Shown: positions 52,432 to 60,466, counted from the stretch's first letter. The stretch: 64,000 nt of DNA from Halobacteriovoraceae bacterium (GCA_002713145.1 PAVS01000019.1:1-64000), one strand, 5' to 3'. Made by a program: numbers and translations. The notes: a model not told the origin generated them from the sequence alone.

Positions 52432-52962
52432 TTATGTTTCAAGAGAGTTATAAAAATTTTCTACTTCTCTACGAGATTGTAACCGATAGAATTTTATATG
52501 AGTGTATTCAGGAGATTTCATTTTTTCAATATTTCGAGCTTTGTATGGCTTATATGTTTTTATAAGCCACAAGAGTATTGAGTCCTGAGAAAACATTCTT
52601 CTCAATGATTCTCGATTGCCAGTGTTTGGCCACAATTCTTCTTGAGTCACGGCTCGCTTGAGGGAGCGAGTGAAATTTTGATAAAATGTTTTATAAAGTG
52701 GCAGATCAATCCAAATTACTGTATCGGCTTTGGCCCAAGTGATAAAATTTGTTCGAGTGTAGTTGCCGTCCACAATCCATGAGTCACCTTGTGTTGCTGC
52801 TTCCACTTTTACAAAGAGTTCCTCGTCGCTAGACTCACCCCAATTTGCTTTCCAAAATAATTGATCTAATGAGATATATTCACAGTTGAGTTTGCGGGAG
52901 AGTTTCTTGGCCAAGGTGGACTTTCCGCTGCCAGTTACTCCGATGAGGATTATTTTTTTCAT
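52432..52962 (-). CDS. P-loop kinase, FlaR-like (adenylate-kinase fold)
   Basis: 176 residues. Walker A is GVTGSGKST (about 7-15). A LDQLFW region, WIVDGNYTRT and the later RSLKRA-x-E segment match the FlaR/topology-modulation family, which are adenylate-kinase-like proteins with no firm function. It lies between the two structured repeats, in the same direction as the peptide gene on the minus strand. No ribosome site is strong. Confidence 0.8.
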   Translation of the reverse strand: MKKIILIGVTGSGKSTLAKKLSRKLNCEYISLDQLFWKANWGESSDEELFVKVEAATQGDSWIVDGNYTRTNFITWAKADTVIWIDLPLYKTFYQNFTRSLKRAVTQEELWPNTGNRESLRRMFSQDSILLWLIKTYKPYKARNIEKMKSPEYTHIKFYRLQSRREVENFYNSLET

Positions 52963-52977
52963 GACTTAAATATAACA

Positions 52978-53002
52978 CAGGCGCGGATTAGATCCACGCC
53001 TG
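52978..53002 (-). terminator. Hairpin at the 3' end of the peptide transcript
   Basis: CAGGCGCGGAT and ATCCACGCCTG pair over 11 bases (one wobble) around a 3-base loop. It lies 3 bases after the stop of the 25-residue peptide and is followed by an AT-rich stretch rather than a strict T-run. Confidence 0.5.
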
Positions 53003-53005
53003 GGT

Positions 53006-53083
53006 CTAAAAGCAATCGTAACTTACTAATAATAAAATCAATAAGATAAGTGCTTTGAGACAGACATACAAACTCTTCTTCAT
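53006..53083 (-). CDS. Putative type I toxin-like hydrophobic peptide, 25 aa
   Basis: The ATG at 53083 has AGGAG exactly seven bases upstream (53091-53095). The product starts MKKSLYVCLKAL, has one stretch of ten Leu/Ile/Val residues, and ends SYDCF: one basic, membrane-spanning helix with two Cys. Size, charge and shape match Hok/Ldr/Ibs/Fst-class toxins of type I toxin-antitoxin systems, which damage the membrane unless an antisense RNA blocks the mRNA. The long structured leader and closing hairpin fit that layout. No similarity to a named family is proven; a small membrane protein of other function is the alternative. Confidence 0.45.
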   Translation of the reverse strand: MKKSLYVCLKALILLILLLVSYDCF

Positions 53084-53297
53084 GAAGATACTCCTTACGA
53101 AGCACGGTCATCATTGACCACAGAAGAGTTCACATGATAAAATATTTTTCTAAGCCTGGTGTCTAAAACTGGCTTTAGACTGGCATACAAACAAAAACCT
53201 CGACTTAGTCGGGGTTTTTTTATGTGCAAAAATCTGAACCATCTGATTTGCTAAGCAATTGAAAGTTAAGAGTTTCACTCTAAGCACTTGGAAGTTT

Positions 53298-53858
53298 TTA
53301 CTTTATAAATTCACATAAACCGTCTTGTGAGAAATCTGAGATGGTAGATAAGTTGACTCTGACTTCTTCTTCAAGAAATTGATTGGTGCTCCCTGTGAAA
53401 AGCTCCTCTAAGTATTCTTCTCGATGTGCTGGAAAGTATAGGGCCACATACATATCCGGATACATAAGACTCAGTGGCATATCACCTTCAGTGGTTTCCA
53501 GATGGCCTCGGCCTAACACACAATGACCGAACTCATGATAGATGAGGGCCTTGCGGGTGTACTCATCTGAACCTTCCCAAAATTTTTGATCGAGACGAAT
53601 TCTCCTAGCTCCGTGATTACATTCACCCACTTTAGTTCCTTCAAAGCCTGGAACAAATTCGATGCGAATATTTCCTGCAGATAAACTTCTTCCCAAGAAT
53701 TCTTTATAGCCTAGATTAAAGCTATCGATATACTCTATGAACTCAGCATTTTTCTCTGTCGCAATCTTTCTTTTGAGTTCTGCGCTCTCTCTTACTCTGG
53801 CTTCTTCACCACAGGAGAGACAAATTAAAAATACCACACTCGCTAAAATAACAACCAC
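53298..53858 (-). CDS. Metzincin-like zinc protease lipoprotein
   Basis: 186 residues from GTG 53858. The lipobox LSC puts the lipidated Cys at residue 16. HEFGHCVLGRGH at 108-119 has the three His of a metzincin site, but one residue more than the strict HExxHxxGxxH. SLMYP near 132 is a good Met-turn. The same HExGHC(x)LxRxH form occurs in uncharacterised bacterial metallopeptidases. The envelope-anchored catalytic domain stands alone. No strong ribosome site is seen. Confidence 0.72.
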   Translation of the reverse strand: MVVILASVVFLICLSCGEEARVRESAELKRKIATEKNAEFIEYIDSFNLGYKEFLGRSLSAGNIRIEFVPGFEGTKVGECNHGARRIRLDQKFWEGSDEYTRKALIYHEFGHCVLGRGHLETTEGDMPLSLMYPDMYVALYFPAHREEYLEELFTGSTNQFLEEEVRVNLSTISDFSQDGLCEFIK

Positions 53859-53973
53859 GTCATAAGTATAAAGAATAAAATGAAGACTTTTGAAAGAGGT
53901 TCAGAAAAATATGTGATTTTGGCAACTTAGGCTTCAGTAGATGCTTAAGAGAGCTTAATTTATGGCGAGAAAA

Positions 53974-54354
53974 CTATGCATCTAAGCTGGCAAAGATATC
54001 AATTTGATTCCCATCAGGATCTTTGACTGAGCTGTAGCGCTGTCCCCAAAAGGCATCCCATGGTTCTTTCTCGGAGCTAAATCCTGCGTTGATAATTTCG
54101 TTGTAAATCTCATCGACCTGTTTGGGAGTAGCTTGTTCAAAACAAAGTGTAATGCCAGGAGACTGAGGTACTTTCCAGCTAGGATTTATCTTTTGCATCA
54201 ATTCATAAGAGTCGAGCATGATACGTAATCCACTCTCGGTGGATCCTTCATAATGACCTTCACCACATTCTTCAAAAGTTAAGCCGAGTAGTTTGTAAAA
54301 AGAAATCGTTTTCTCAATGTCTTTGCAGGCGATACCTATTGCGCTTAAGCTCAT
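53974..54354 (-). CDS. Glyoxalase/VOC superfamily protein
   Basis: 126 residues, one VOC domain of paired beta-alpha-beta-beta-beta units: IACKDIEKTISFYKLLGLTFEE, later GFSSEKEPWDAFWGQRYSSVKDPDGNQIDIF. Metal and substrate ligands differ among members, so a thiol, epoxide or antibiotic-modifying role cannot be picked. The stop overlaps the start of nothing; its start overlaps the end of the DUF4430-like gene by 4 bases, so the two are coupled. Confidence 0.82.
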   Translation of the reverse strand: MSLSAIGIACKDIEKTISFYKLLGLTFEECGEGHYEGSTESGLRIMLDSYELMQKINPSWKVPQSPGITLCFEQATPKQVDEIYNEIINAGFSSEKEPWDAFWGQRYSSVKDPDGNQIDIFASLDA

Positions 54355-54800
54355 AAATTTTCCTGGCAGTACGTGGAGAGTCTTCTGGTGGAAGAGGGCT
54401 CACATTGGCTTATCCACTGACCTTCTTTATAGTGAGCGTATCCAAACCACCACACAATATGATCATTGTCACTGACTTGAATTTCATTGGGAAATAGCTC
54501 TGGCTCATATCCGTTTATAGAGTAGCACCAACCATAAGCAAACATCTCACTATCACTCACAATATCTAGGGCTTCTGATCCCGTGGGAGTTTCTAGAATT
54601 GAATTCATACCCATCGCTGTACCTTGAAAAGGTATTTGATGAGCTTTAAAAATCTTTACACTTAGATCTCCAACACTTTGGTCAGCGCGAGTCTCGGCTG
54701 AAAAACGAAGTATTTCATCTGAGCAAGGAAGATTAATAGTAAGCTGTGCTGCTTGAGCAGAAGTTAAAACGAGTAGGAAGGTTAAAATCAAAGTTTTCAT
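54351..54800 (-). CDS. Secreted DUF4430-like protein
   Basis: The frame reaches 54854, but ATG 54800 gives a clean signal peptide (MKTLILTFLLVLTSAQA); 149 residues. The middle WCYSINGYEPELFPNEIQVSDNDHIVWWFGYAHYKEG matches the DUF4430 pattern of a transcobalamin-like beta-grasp domain (aromatic-Trp, NG, D-G-D, W). These domains bind small ligands or sit in cell-surface proteins. Three or four Cys suggest a disulfide. Coupled to the VOC gene. Confidence 0.65.
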   Translation of the reverse strand: MKTLILTFLLVLTSAQAAQLTINLPCSDEILRFSAETRADQSVGDLSVKIFKAHQIPFQGTAMGMNSILETPTGSEALDIVSDSEMFAYGWCYSINGYEPELFPNEIQVSDNDHIVWWFGYAHYKEGQWISQCEPSSTRRLSTYCQENL

Positions 54801-54881
54801 GGGCTTAGAGATAGCATTAAAATAGTGGATCACCAAGAGGGGAATTGCTATCATGATTAAAATATATAATTGGGAGAACCT

Positions 54882-55202
54882 ATGTCATCAGCCTGGACAA
54901 TGTTATTTTTCGCAGGATTACTTGAAGTCTGTTGGGCCGTAGGGCTTAAATACACAGAAGGCTTCACCAAACTCTATCCTAGCTTATTCACCGCCATAAC
55001 TCTTGCAGGGAGCATGTATTTTCTCTCTAAAGCAGTCGAGTCACTTCCCATCGGTACCGCCTACGGAGTATGGGTCGGAATTGGAACAGTAGGTGCTGGG
55101 ATTTTGGGTGTGATTCTTTTTAAAGAGCCAGTTACACTGAGTAGAGTGCTGTTTTTTTGTTTGTTGATCATTTCCATTGTTGGGTTGAAGGTGAGTGGGT
55201 AG
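54882..55202 (+). CDS. gdx: Guanidinium exporter Gdx (SMR family)
   Basis: The frame opens at 54870, but GGGAGAA places the start at ATG 54882 (106 aa). Four membrane helices; the SugE/Gdx signature LEVCWAVGLKYTEGFTKLYPS carries the essential Glu of the SMR pore (Glu13 region). Such dimers exchange guanidinium and H+ and are often in guanidine-riboswitch regulons, but no riboswitch fits in the 81 bases upstream. Divergent from the DUF4430-like gene. Confidence 0.9.
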   Translation: MSSAWTMLFFAGLLEVCWAVGLKYTEGFTKLYPSLFTAITLAGSMYFLSKAVESLPIGTAYGVWVGIGTVGAGILGVILFKEPVTLSRVLFFCLLIISIVGLKVSG

Positions 55203-55383
55203 CTAATTGAAGATATACTAGCATCTGGTAATACTCTCGAATTAAAGATTCTTTAACCTATTTAATTTATACTTTATTTTATATTTACTCTTTTGCATTT
55301 CAATTAATAGTATTTTCACCAATAACGAATGAGAGTATCGTTGATACTCAATCTTTTGATAAATATTAACATTTTTTTCGATT

Positions 55384-56232
55384 CTACCTACTGCTATTAG
55401 AGCTTATTGCGCGAATCTGGTCTGTTGCAAAATCTTTAATAAACTGATCGAAGTATTTATCAAGGTCTGTGTGAAGTATCTCGTAAGTCTTCCTTATTTT
55501 TATTCTGCGGTGCCTTTGGATGAGAATGTAAAATAACCAAAAGAGTACAAGATTGTCTTTATCATTTGCAATCTTTTTCCATCCATTTGTGACTGAAATC
55601 ATTGCGAATTTATTTAGTGAAAAGTATCCAATAATATTATGGGGAAGTTTTTTTTCGTCTGTAATGTGCTTCTTTAGTTGCATTGAAGAAAAGGAACTAT
55701 AGGAAAATAGAAAGCAAGCGATTGATAAATGTTCAGTTGAATCTTCTAGGCCAGGTGTAAGATCACCTGACTCTGGAGAATGACCATCATCATTGTAAAT
55801 ATAAGATGGACTTTGGTTTTCGACCAATTCTTTATGATTATCAAATATTTTATAATATCTTTTAAGTTGGTTGAGATATTTAATGTCTTTTGTGAATTTC
55901 TTAAATGCGGCACTATCTAGCTTTGTTTTAACTTCTCCTACTGCAATGACATTTTCAACAGGTATAATCTTTCTATTTGCGAAATCTAGAAATGTAAAAG
56001 TGTCATTCTCTAAATATATGACAATATCAAATTCAGGAGTTTGATTCCCATGACTATCAATGATGATACCTTTAGATATGTTTATAGTTGAGGGTAGTAT
56101 TTTTTGCAATATATGAAGGAGAGATTCTTCTCTATGATCTCCTTTTCCTGTTGCGTGAGAGTATTCATTGATAAGGTTTGCGTTTGCTGTTAGAAATTGA
56201 TTAAGATATTGAGTGAAATTTATAAAGTTCAT
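55384..56232 (-). CDS. DUF6602-family protein, nuclease-like
   Basis: 282 residues. The N-terminal half matches DUF6602: a lead helix, STINISKGIIIDSHGNQTPEFDIVIY, then VENVIAVGEVKTKL, which resembles the D...EVK core of PD-(D/E)xK nucleases (Asp in EFDIV, Glu-x-Lys in GEVKT). No membrane segment. It is followed by FRG and HsdR-N-like genes in the same direction, a grouping seen in phage-defence and restriction islands. AAGGAAT precedes the ATG. Activity is inferred. Confidence 0.72.
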   Translation of the reverse strand: MNFINFTQYLNQFLTANANLINEYSHATGKGDHREESLLHILQKILPSTINISKGIIIDSHGNQTPEFDIVIYLENDTFTFLDFANRKIIPVENVIAVGEVKTKLDSAAFKKFTKDIKYLNQLKRYYKIFDNHKELVENQSPSYIYNDDGHSPESGDLTPGLEDSTEHLSIACFLFSYSSFSSMQLKKHITDEKKLPHNIIGYFSLNKFAMISVTNGWKKIANDKDNLVLFWLFYILIQRHRRIKIRKTYEILHTDLDKYFDQFIKDFATDQIRAISSNSSR

Positions 56233-56276
56233 AGTATTCCTTAAATAGATATTTCTACTAAATTATTCTTGTTAAT

Positions 56277-57080
56277 TTATTTTCTTAGATACTTAATAGC
56301 GAGTTGTTCCATTAAAGAATCTTCACTGTGGAAAAGCGTATAAGCATTAATATTTACTTGTTCAAGGAATCTCAATACAGATTCTCTTTCGCCTTGAGGC
56401 AATGTTACTCTATAAAATGAGTTGAAGTCAGTAGCTTTACAGTAGTTATGGTTTGCAAAAAAAAGATTTTCTGAAGGATCCCAGCCAATGCAATAAGTAT
56501 ACTCACATTGTTGGGAAATATGTCTTTTGTCCACCATGATATGATGACCTAGTCCAGTTATACGGTAGTTGGTTTTTTTTGGATCGGTACTTCCTGACCA
56601 AGGAGATTCAGAAAAGATATATATTGCTGGATCGCTAGAAGTCTCTTCTCTAAATGCAAAGTATGCAGCTATAAATGGTGATTGAGTCCAATCGAGTAAC
56701 GGAGAAGGAAATCCAAAATGTCTAATATATGCGAGAAATTCTATTCCTTTTGTTCCCAAGTCTAATCTTGAATCCGTTTCCTTGTTATTGATAGTAGGAA
56801 TCCGTGATTTAAAAAAATCTTTTAGTTCGTGAATGTCGCTAGTCTTCAAATCGCTCAGATTCGGATAAAGTGTCCTGATTGTTTCTTTAATGCTCAGTAG
56901 GCTAAATTCATATTCGTGATACTCGATCAACTCTTTTTTCAAAAACCTTTCTAGAGTTGTTTCGAGCCCCCACTCCTTATTAGCTTGTCCTCGGAAAATA
57001 AAATTGTTGTTGGCATCAAGTCCCTTTATATGATCCAAAAAACATTTCCAGCTCTCTAATTTAATTTCATCTATTTCCAT
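56277..57080 (-). CDS. FRG-domain protein
   Basis: The frame is open to 57167, but the ATG at 57080 gives the usual FRG start (267 aa); no strong ribosome site separates the two. FRG domain: FIFRGQANKEWGLETTLERFL (about 25-45), then LAYIRHFGFPSPLLDWTQSPFIAAYFAF, the family's second signature, and KTNYRITGLGHHIMVDKRHISQQCEYTYCIG. FRG proteins recur beside toxins, restriction and other defence genes; their activity is unclear. It is 44 bases from the DUF6602 gene. Confidence 0.8.
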   Translation of the reverse strand: MEIDEIKLESWKCFLDHIKGLDANNNFIFRGQANKEWGLETTLERFLKKELIEYHEYEFSLLSIKETIRTLYPNLSDLKTSDIHELKDFFKSRIPTINNKETDSRLDLGTKGIEFLAYIRHFGFPSPLLDWTQSPFIAAYFAFREETSSDPAIYIFSESPWSGSTDPKKTNYRITGLGHHIMVDKRHISQQCEYTYCIGWDPSENLFFANHNYCKATDFNSFYRVTLPQGERESVLRFLEQVNINAYTLFHSEDSLMEQLAIKYLRK

Positions 57081-57194
57081 TTTCTGAATGTACTCGAAAA
57101 TAACAATATAGAATATATGGCTTGAAAAATTTGCAAAATAGGAACGATTGTCAATTTCTTGTATCAAGCTTTTTTAAAATCTACATCTCGATTT

Positions 57195-57482
57195 TTACCA
57201 ACCATAATCATCACTATATCCATCATTATTATCATCTCTATCGAACTGATTATAAATGCCATCATTGTCGCTATCTCGTGTAGTCGCTTCATATGCTGAA
57301 CCGTAGTCACTTCTGATATATCGACCGCGTCCAAGGTTGTTAGTTTTAGTGCTATCTGGAGTTGAGCGATAGTGCCCACGTACATATGTTCCATTTGATC
57401 TCGTGTAACCATTAACCCAAATTTTATCTGCTAGCGCTGATAAAGGAAAAGAGAGAACTAGAAAAAGAAATAACAATTTCAT
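57195..57482 (-). CDS. Small secreted protein with Ca-binding-type Asp repeats
   Basis: 95 residues; signal peptide 1-18 (ALA/DK). KIWVNGYTRSNGTYVRGHYRS is a motif shared by many small exported bacterial proteins. The C-terminal DSDNDGIYNQFDRDDNNDGY holds thrombospondin type 3-like DxDxDG loops that would bind calcium. AAAGGAG precedes ATG 57482. An overlapping frame (57164-57412) is not taken. Confidence 0.72.
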   Translation of the reverse strand: MKLLFLFLVLSFPLSALADKIWVNGYTRSNGTYVRGHYRSTPDSTKTNNLGRGRYIRSDYGSAYEATTRDSDNDGIYNQFDRDDNNDGYSDDYGW

Positions 57483-57502
57483 AATAAAATCTCCTTTGTT
57501 TA

Positions 57503-58342
57503 TTAGGCTATTTTAACTTCACTAACTTGAGGTTGCTCTTGTGTTTCATCAATTTTAGGTAATGAAGTCTTCTTTGCTGAAGAAGCTTTTTTCTGAGCAG
57601 GAGTATTTATCTTTTTCAATAATCGTTTGTTAATTTTATTTACTTCCGATTTAACTATCTGATTTTCTACAATATCTTTGACTATATCTTGATGTACTTT
57701 GATACCTGATTCTTTAGAAAGCTCTTTTGCTACAGTTTTGATAATTTTATCACTAAGAAGTAGTGCTACTACATCTTCGACTTTGGTTGCCTGAGCATGT
57801 TTACATACATTTTTCCAATCTCCATTTAAATATGATGCTTTAGAAAATAAATAAAATTCTTCTGCTAGAGTCTCAACGCTATTGCTTAGTGAAAAATCTA
57901 CTTCGTGTAAAAGCTTAGCTGTAGGGTTCTTCTTTGAATGTTTAACTGAATATAATTGCCATTTTACAGCGTTAGTAAGAAAAAAATAGTCCATACCTTT
58001 TGATAGGCAATAGCTCAGCGTTTGATTAACATAATCTTCTTTAAGTTTAACGTGAGCTGCTTTAGCTTCAATCACAAAGTCATATCGATCTTTTTTTCTT
58101 TTGTGAGGGCCATCAGTAATTTTGACTACATAGTCGAATCTGTTATTTTTTTCTCTCATTTCCGTTCTTAACTCGTTGTATTTATCATAACCTAGAACGT
58201 AGTTAAGGATGTCATTGAGTAAGATTCGAGCATCGTCTTCAGATGATTGCTTACCTCTTGCTTGAAGGTTATGTATTAAAGGTAAAAACTTCTTCAATTC
58301 TGTTGTTATAGTTCTTTTGTGCTTTGCTGGTACTTTGTACAT
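57503..58342 (-). CDS. HsdR-N-like PD-(D/E)xK nuclease-domain protein
   Basis: 279 residues. The segment LGYDKYNELRTEMREKNNRFDYVVKI, then YDFVIEAKAAHVKLKEDYVNQTLSYCLSKGMDYFFLTNAVKWQLYSV, is the N-terminal restriction nuclease fold of type I HsdR subunits (RxDyv, vIEaKa and the Q of the QxxY motif all present). No helicase part follows, so it is a free-standing nuclease-like domain. The tail (200-279) is Lys-rich. A good AAAGGAT precedes the ATG. The role in defence is inferred from domain and neighbours. Confidence 0.78.
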   Translation of the reverse strand: MYKVPAKHKRTITTELKKFLPLIHNLQARGKQSSEDDARILLNDILNYVLGYDKYNELRTEMREKNNRFDYVVKITDGPHKRKKDRYDFVIEAKAAHVKLKEDYVNQTLSYCLSKGMDYFFLTNAVKWQLYSVKHSKKNPTAKLLHEVDFSLSNSVETLAEEFYLFSKASYLNGDWKNVCKHAQATKVEDVVALLLSDKIIKTVAKELSKESGIKVHQDIVKDIVENQIVKSEVNKINKRLLKKINTPAQKKASSAKKTSLPKIDETQEQPQVSEVKIA

Positions 58343-58371
58343 TATGTATCCTTTGATATTTGTAATTTGTG

Positions 58372-59133
58372 TTATTTAAGTTTTTCTTTTTTTAGCTTGA
58401 AGGTATGGAGTTCTGAACCAACTGCAACTTTTATAATCACGGGTGAATTGTCGTACTTTGCTGGGCCTCTTACTCGTAAAATTTTGTTTAATTTAAAATA
58501 CCTTGAAAATACCTCACCCTTTGGAAGTGTAGTTTTTCTTAGATACCCTCTAAGTTCTGCAACGGAATTCTCTGCATCGACGTCTGCACTTTTAAGATTT
58601 TGACCAAAAATTCTGTTGTTCTGATTCTGAAGTGCCATTGCTTTTGCAGGGTCATAAGTAGTGGTTGTGCCATAGTAATTTCCATAACCTGAGCTTCCAC
58701 CATATGAACCATAATGATTTTGTTGCGATCTCGCTGCATTTTGAGCATTGATATTTGCGGATACATTTGAAAGCGCAGCTGCTAGCTTCCTATTCTCTCT
58801 TTCGTCTTCTATTTCTTGTAGTAAAACTGAGTATGGGACTACATTCAATTTCTGTGAGCTAACAATAAAGTCAATATTCTCTGGACTGAAATTGATATCA
58901 TTTTTGTGATTACTAAGAATACTTATTTGGCATATGAGTCTTTCATCAATTGCTACAACTGCAGGGGTGCAGGAGATAGCGGCAGTACTATTCTCTTTTG
59001 TAGAAACCAGAACTTCCTTTCCATCAGCAAATTTTAGGGATTGATCTTTGTCTTGAATTGCCGAGTATTTTATTTTCGTTGCACAGCTAGTGAGGAATGC
59101 CAGAAGCAAACCAGTTAATAGGATTTGTTGCAA
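58372..59133 (-). CDS. Lipoprotein of unknown function, TTG start
   Basis: 253 residues starting at TTG 59133, with AAAGGAG six bases before it. The lipobox LTSC places the lipidated Cys near residue 17. A low-complexity stretch of Gly, Tyr, Ser and Gln (about 133-175) divides the protein, and the C-terminal part (about 195-253) is beta rich. It lies 29 bases from the nuclease-like gene on the same strand. No family recognised. Confidence 0.65.
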   Translation of the reverse strand: MQQILLTGLLLAFLTSCATKIKYSAIQDKDQSLKFADGKEVLVSTKENSTAAISCTPAVVAIDERLICQISILSNHKNDINFSPENIDFIVSSQKLNVVPYSVLLQEIEDERENRKLAAALSNVSANINAQNAARSQQNHYGSYGGSSGYGNYYGTTTTYDPAKAMALQNQNNRIFGQNLKSADVDAENSVAELRGYLRKTTLPKGEVFSRYFKLNKILRVRGPAKYDNSPVIIKVAVGSELHTFKLKKEKLK

Positions 59134-59250
59134 AATAACTCCTTTATCAAATAAGTGAGTTATTCCTATCGGAATTTTTGGTTTGAACTGAACTAAAGCT
59201 ACCTTAATAAAATTTTTATCTATTACTGTCTACTTTAGACTACATTCTAG

Positions 59251-59345
59251 TTACTTCGCTGTTACCTCGCTGTTAACTCACCTGATACCCTCTTGTAAAT
59301 TTCAAAAAAGTGAGTCAGCCAGCAGTCAGCCAAAAGTCAGCCAAG
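59251..59345. repeat. Two clusters of 11-bp iterated repeats
   Basis: TTACTTCGCTG, TTACCTCGCTG and a related TTAACTCACCTG lie head to tail from 59251. A second set, GTCAGCCA, recurs exactly at 59314, 59325 and 59336 with 11-base period. Both have one helical turn per copy, like sites for cooperative DNA binding or replication iterons. They fill the gene-free gap 59134-59476 beside tRNA-His, at the edge of the accessory genes. Confidence 0.5.
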
Positions 59346-59476
59346 TTGAAGACATAAAGTGAAATAATCTGAAAGATACAAGTTATTGAGATTTAGATAA
59401 GCCTATAACTCATTGATTAATCATTTTGATTAGTTAGGTTGTTAAGTAAAAAGTGGTGAAAATGCTTGGAAAAAAA

Positions 59477-59553
59477 TGGGGTGGCTGATGGGGCTCGAAC
59501 CCACGACAAACAGAATCACAATCTGCTGCTCTACCAACTGAACTACAGCCACC
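59477..59553 (-). tRNA. tRNA-His (GTG anticodon)
   Basis: The full cloverleaf can be drawn, with acceptor GGTGGCT and encoded CCA, and the extra 5' G of tRNA-His. The anticodon arm AGATTGTGATTCT shows GTG. The TTGTCGTGGGTTCGA half matches E. coli tRNA-His closely. A tRNA at the border of an accessory cluster is a common integration site, but I found no duplicated 3' end nearby. Confidence 0.95.
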
Positions 59554-59695
59554 GTAAGTGTTGAGTGAATATTTATATATAAGATCGGATTATTTAGCAA
59601 CCATAATTAATAATTTTCATGGCTTTGCAGTGCGTTGTGGGGTGAAAAGGGGCTGAGCAACTCATACATCACTCAACCCATATGCATGATGAGAA

Positions 59696-60265
59696 TTACT
59701 TTTTCAGCATTAACTGACAATAGCTGGTGCAAGTCCCATAACATCTTTGAACGATTTTTGAGCAAAGTCCTGCCTCATCTAGAACGTTGTGTAACTGGCG
59801 AGTCGACTTGTGATCACTGACATTGAGGATCGCTTTGGTGCTAGTGACGATATTATCTGACTTGATTGTCGCTTTTTTCGCTGCTGGGAAGAATGGAAAT
59901 CTTCTAGCGTTATAACGACCATCATCTTTGATAAAGGCACAAGTTGTTTGAACACCTGCAGTACAAATAAGCTCTCCATCCATACTCTCAAGGTTTGAGT
60001 AATGACCTCCGCCATATTCCATTGAAAAAGTCCCTTCAGTTTCCATGGCACGGTATTCATTAAAGGTAAGTGTATCTTGTAAGCTCTCTTTGAGGCTTGC
60101 CATGAGATCTTCAGCTCGCTCACCCATAAGTTGTACTTCTACTACAGCAGTTAAACCGTCACGGTGATTTTCAACAGTGATAGATCCATCAGAATAATTT
60201 TTAGTTTGTGCCGCTTGAGCGATCATAGAAATCGTTAGTGTAGTTAAAAGTAATAATTTTTTCAT
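59696..60265 (-). CDS. Secreted protein with several cysteines, 189 aa
   Basis: Signal peptide 1-18 (AQA/AQ). The mature part is polar, with six Cys in two groups (ICTAGVQTTC, and LCSKIVQRCYGTCTSYC at the end). The dense C-terminal Cys group suggests a small disulfide-bonded knot. No domain recognised. It stands alone. Confidence 0.62.
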   Translation of the reverse strand: MKKLLLLTTLTISMIAQAAQTKNYSDGSITVENHRDGLTAVVEVQLMGERAEDLMASLKESLQDTLTFNEYRAMETEGTFSMEYGGGHYSNLESMDGELICTAGVQTTCAFIKDDGRYNARRFPFFPAAKKATIKSDNIVTSTKAILNVSDHKSTRQLHNVLDEAGLCSKIVQRCYGTCTSYCQLMLKK

Positions 60266-60466
60266 TTGTTTCTCCTAGAGATGATTTGAAATTTGTTGTT
60301 GTATAACGCCAATATTGAATATTGAAAATGTACTTTTAAGATAATGATGAAAACTTTAGAAAAAAACATAAAACTTCGTACTAAATTTTTAGATTCCTAC
60401 ACATTTGAATTTTACTCTAGGCATATTTATTATATATCCTTATGAGAAGAAGTTAGGGGAGTGGCA

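Larger units (their letters stand above)
52978..53233. repeat. Structured repeat, copy 2, carrying the peptide ORF
   Basis: The second copy of the duplicated locus. It adds the region 52987-53081, with the 25-residue peptide on the minus strand, to the shared 150-base part. The shared part (53082-53233) would be the 5' leader of the peptide mRNA and carries three conserved hairpins: GGTCA...TGACC (about 53107), GTCTAAA...TTTAGAC (about 53161), and a terminator stem (53198-53214) with runs of A and T on both sides that could end transcripts in either direction. A plus-strand RNA ending there would be antisense to the leader. Confidence 0.65.

Noticed and set aside
54801-54881. Guanidine riboswitch before gdx
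   Set aside because: Only 81 bases separate the divergent genes and no aptamer-like hairpins are visible.
57164-57412. Open frame overlapping the Ca-binding-type secreted protein
   Set aside because: The frame at 57195-57482 has a ribosome site, a signal peptide and a recognisable motif; the other is a shadow.
59477-59553. tRNA-His as a proven integration site
   Set aside because: No second copy of the tRNA 3' end or integrase gene was found in the window, so only the location is suggestive.
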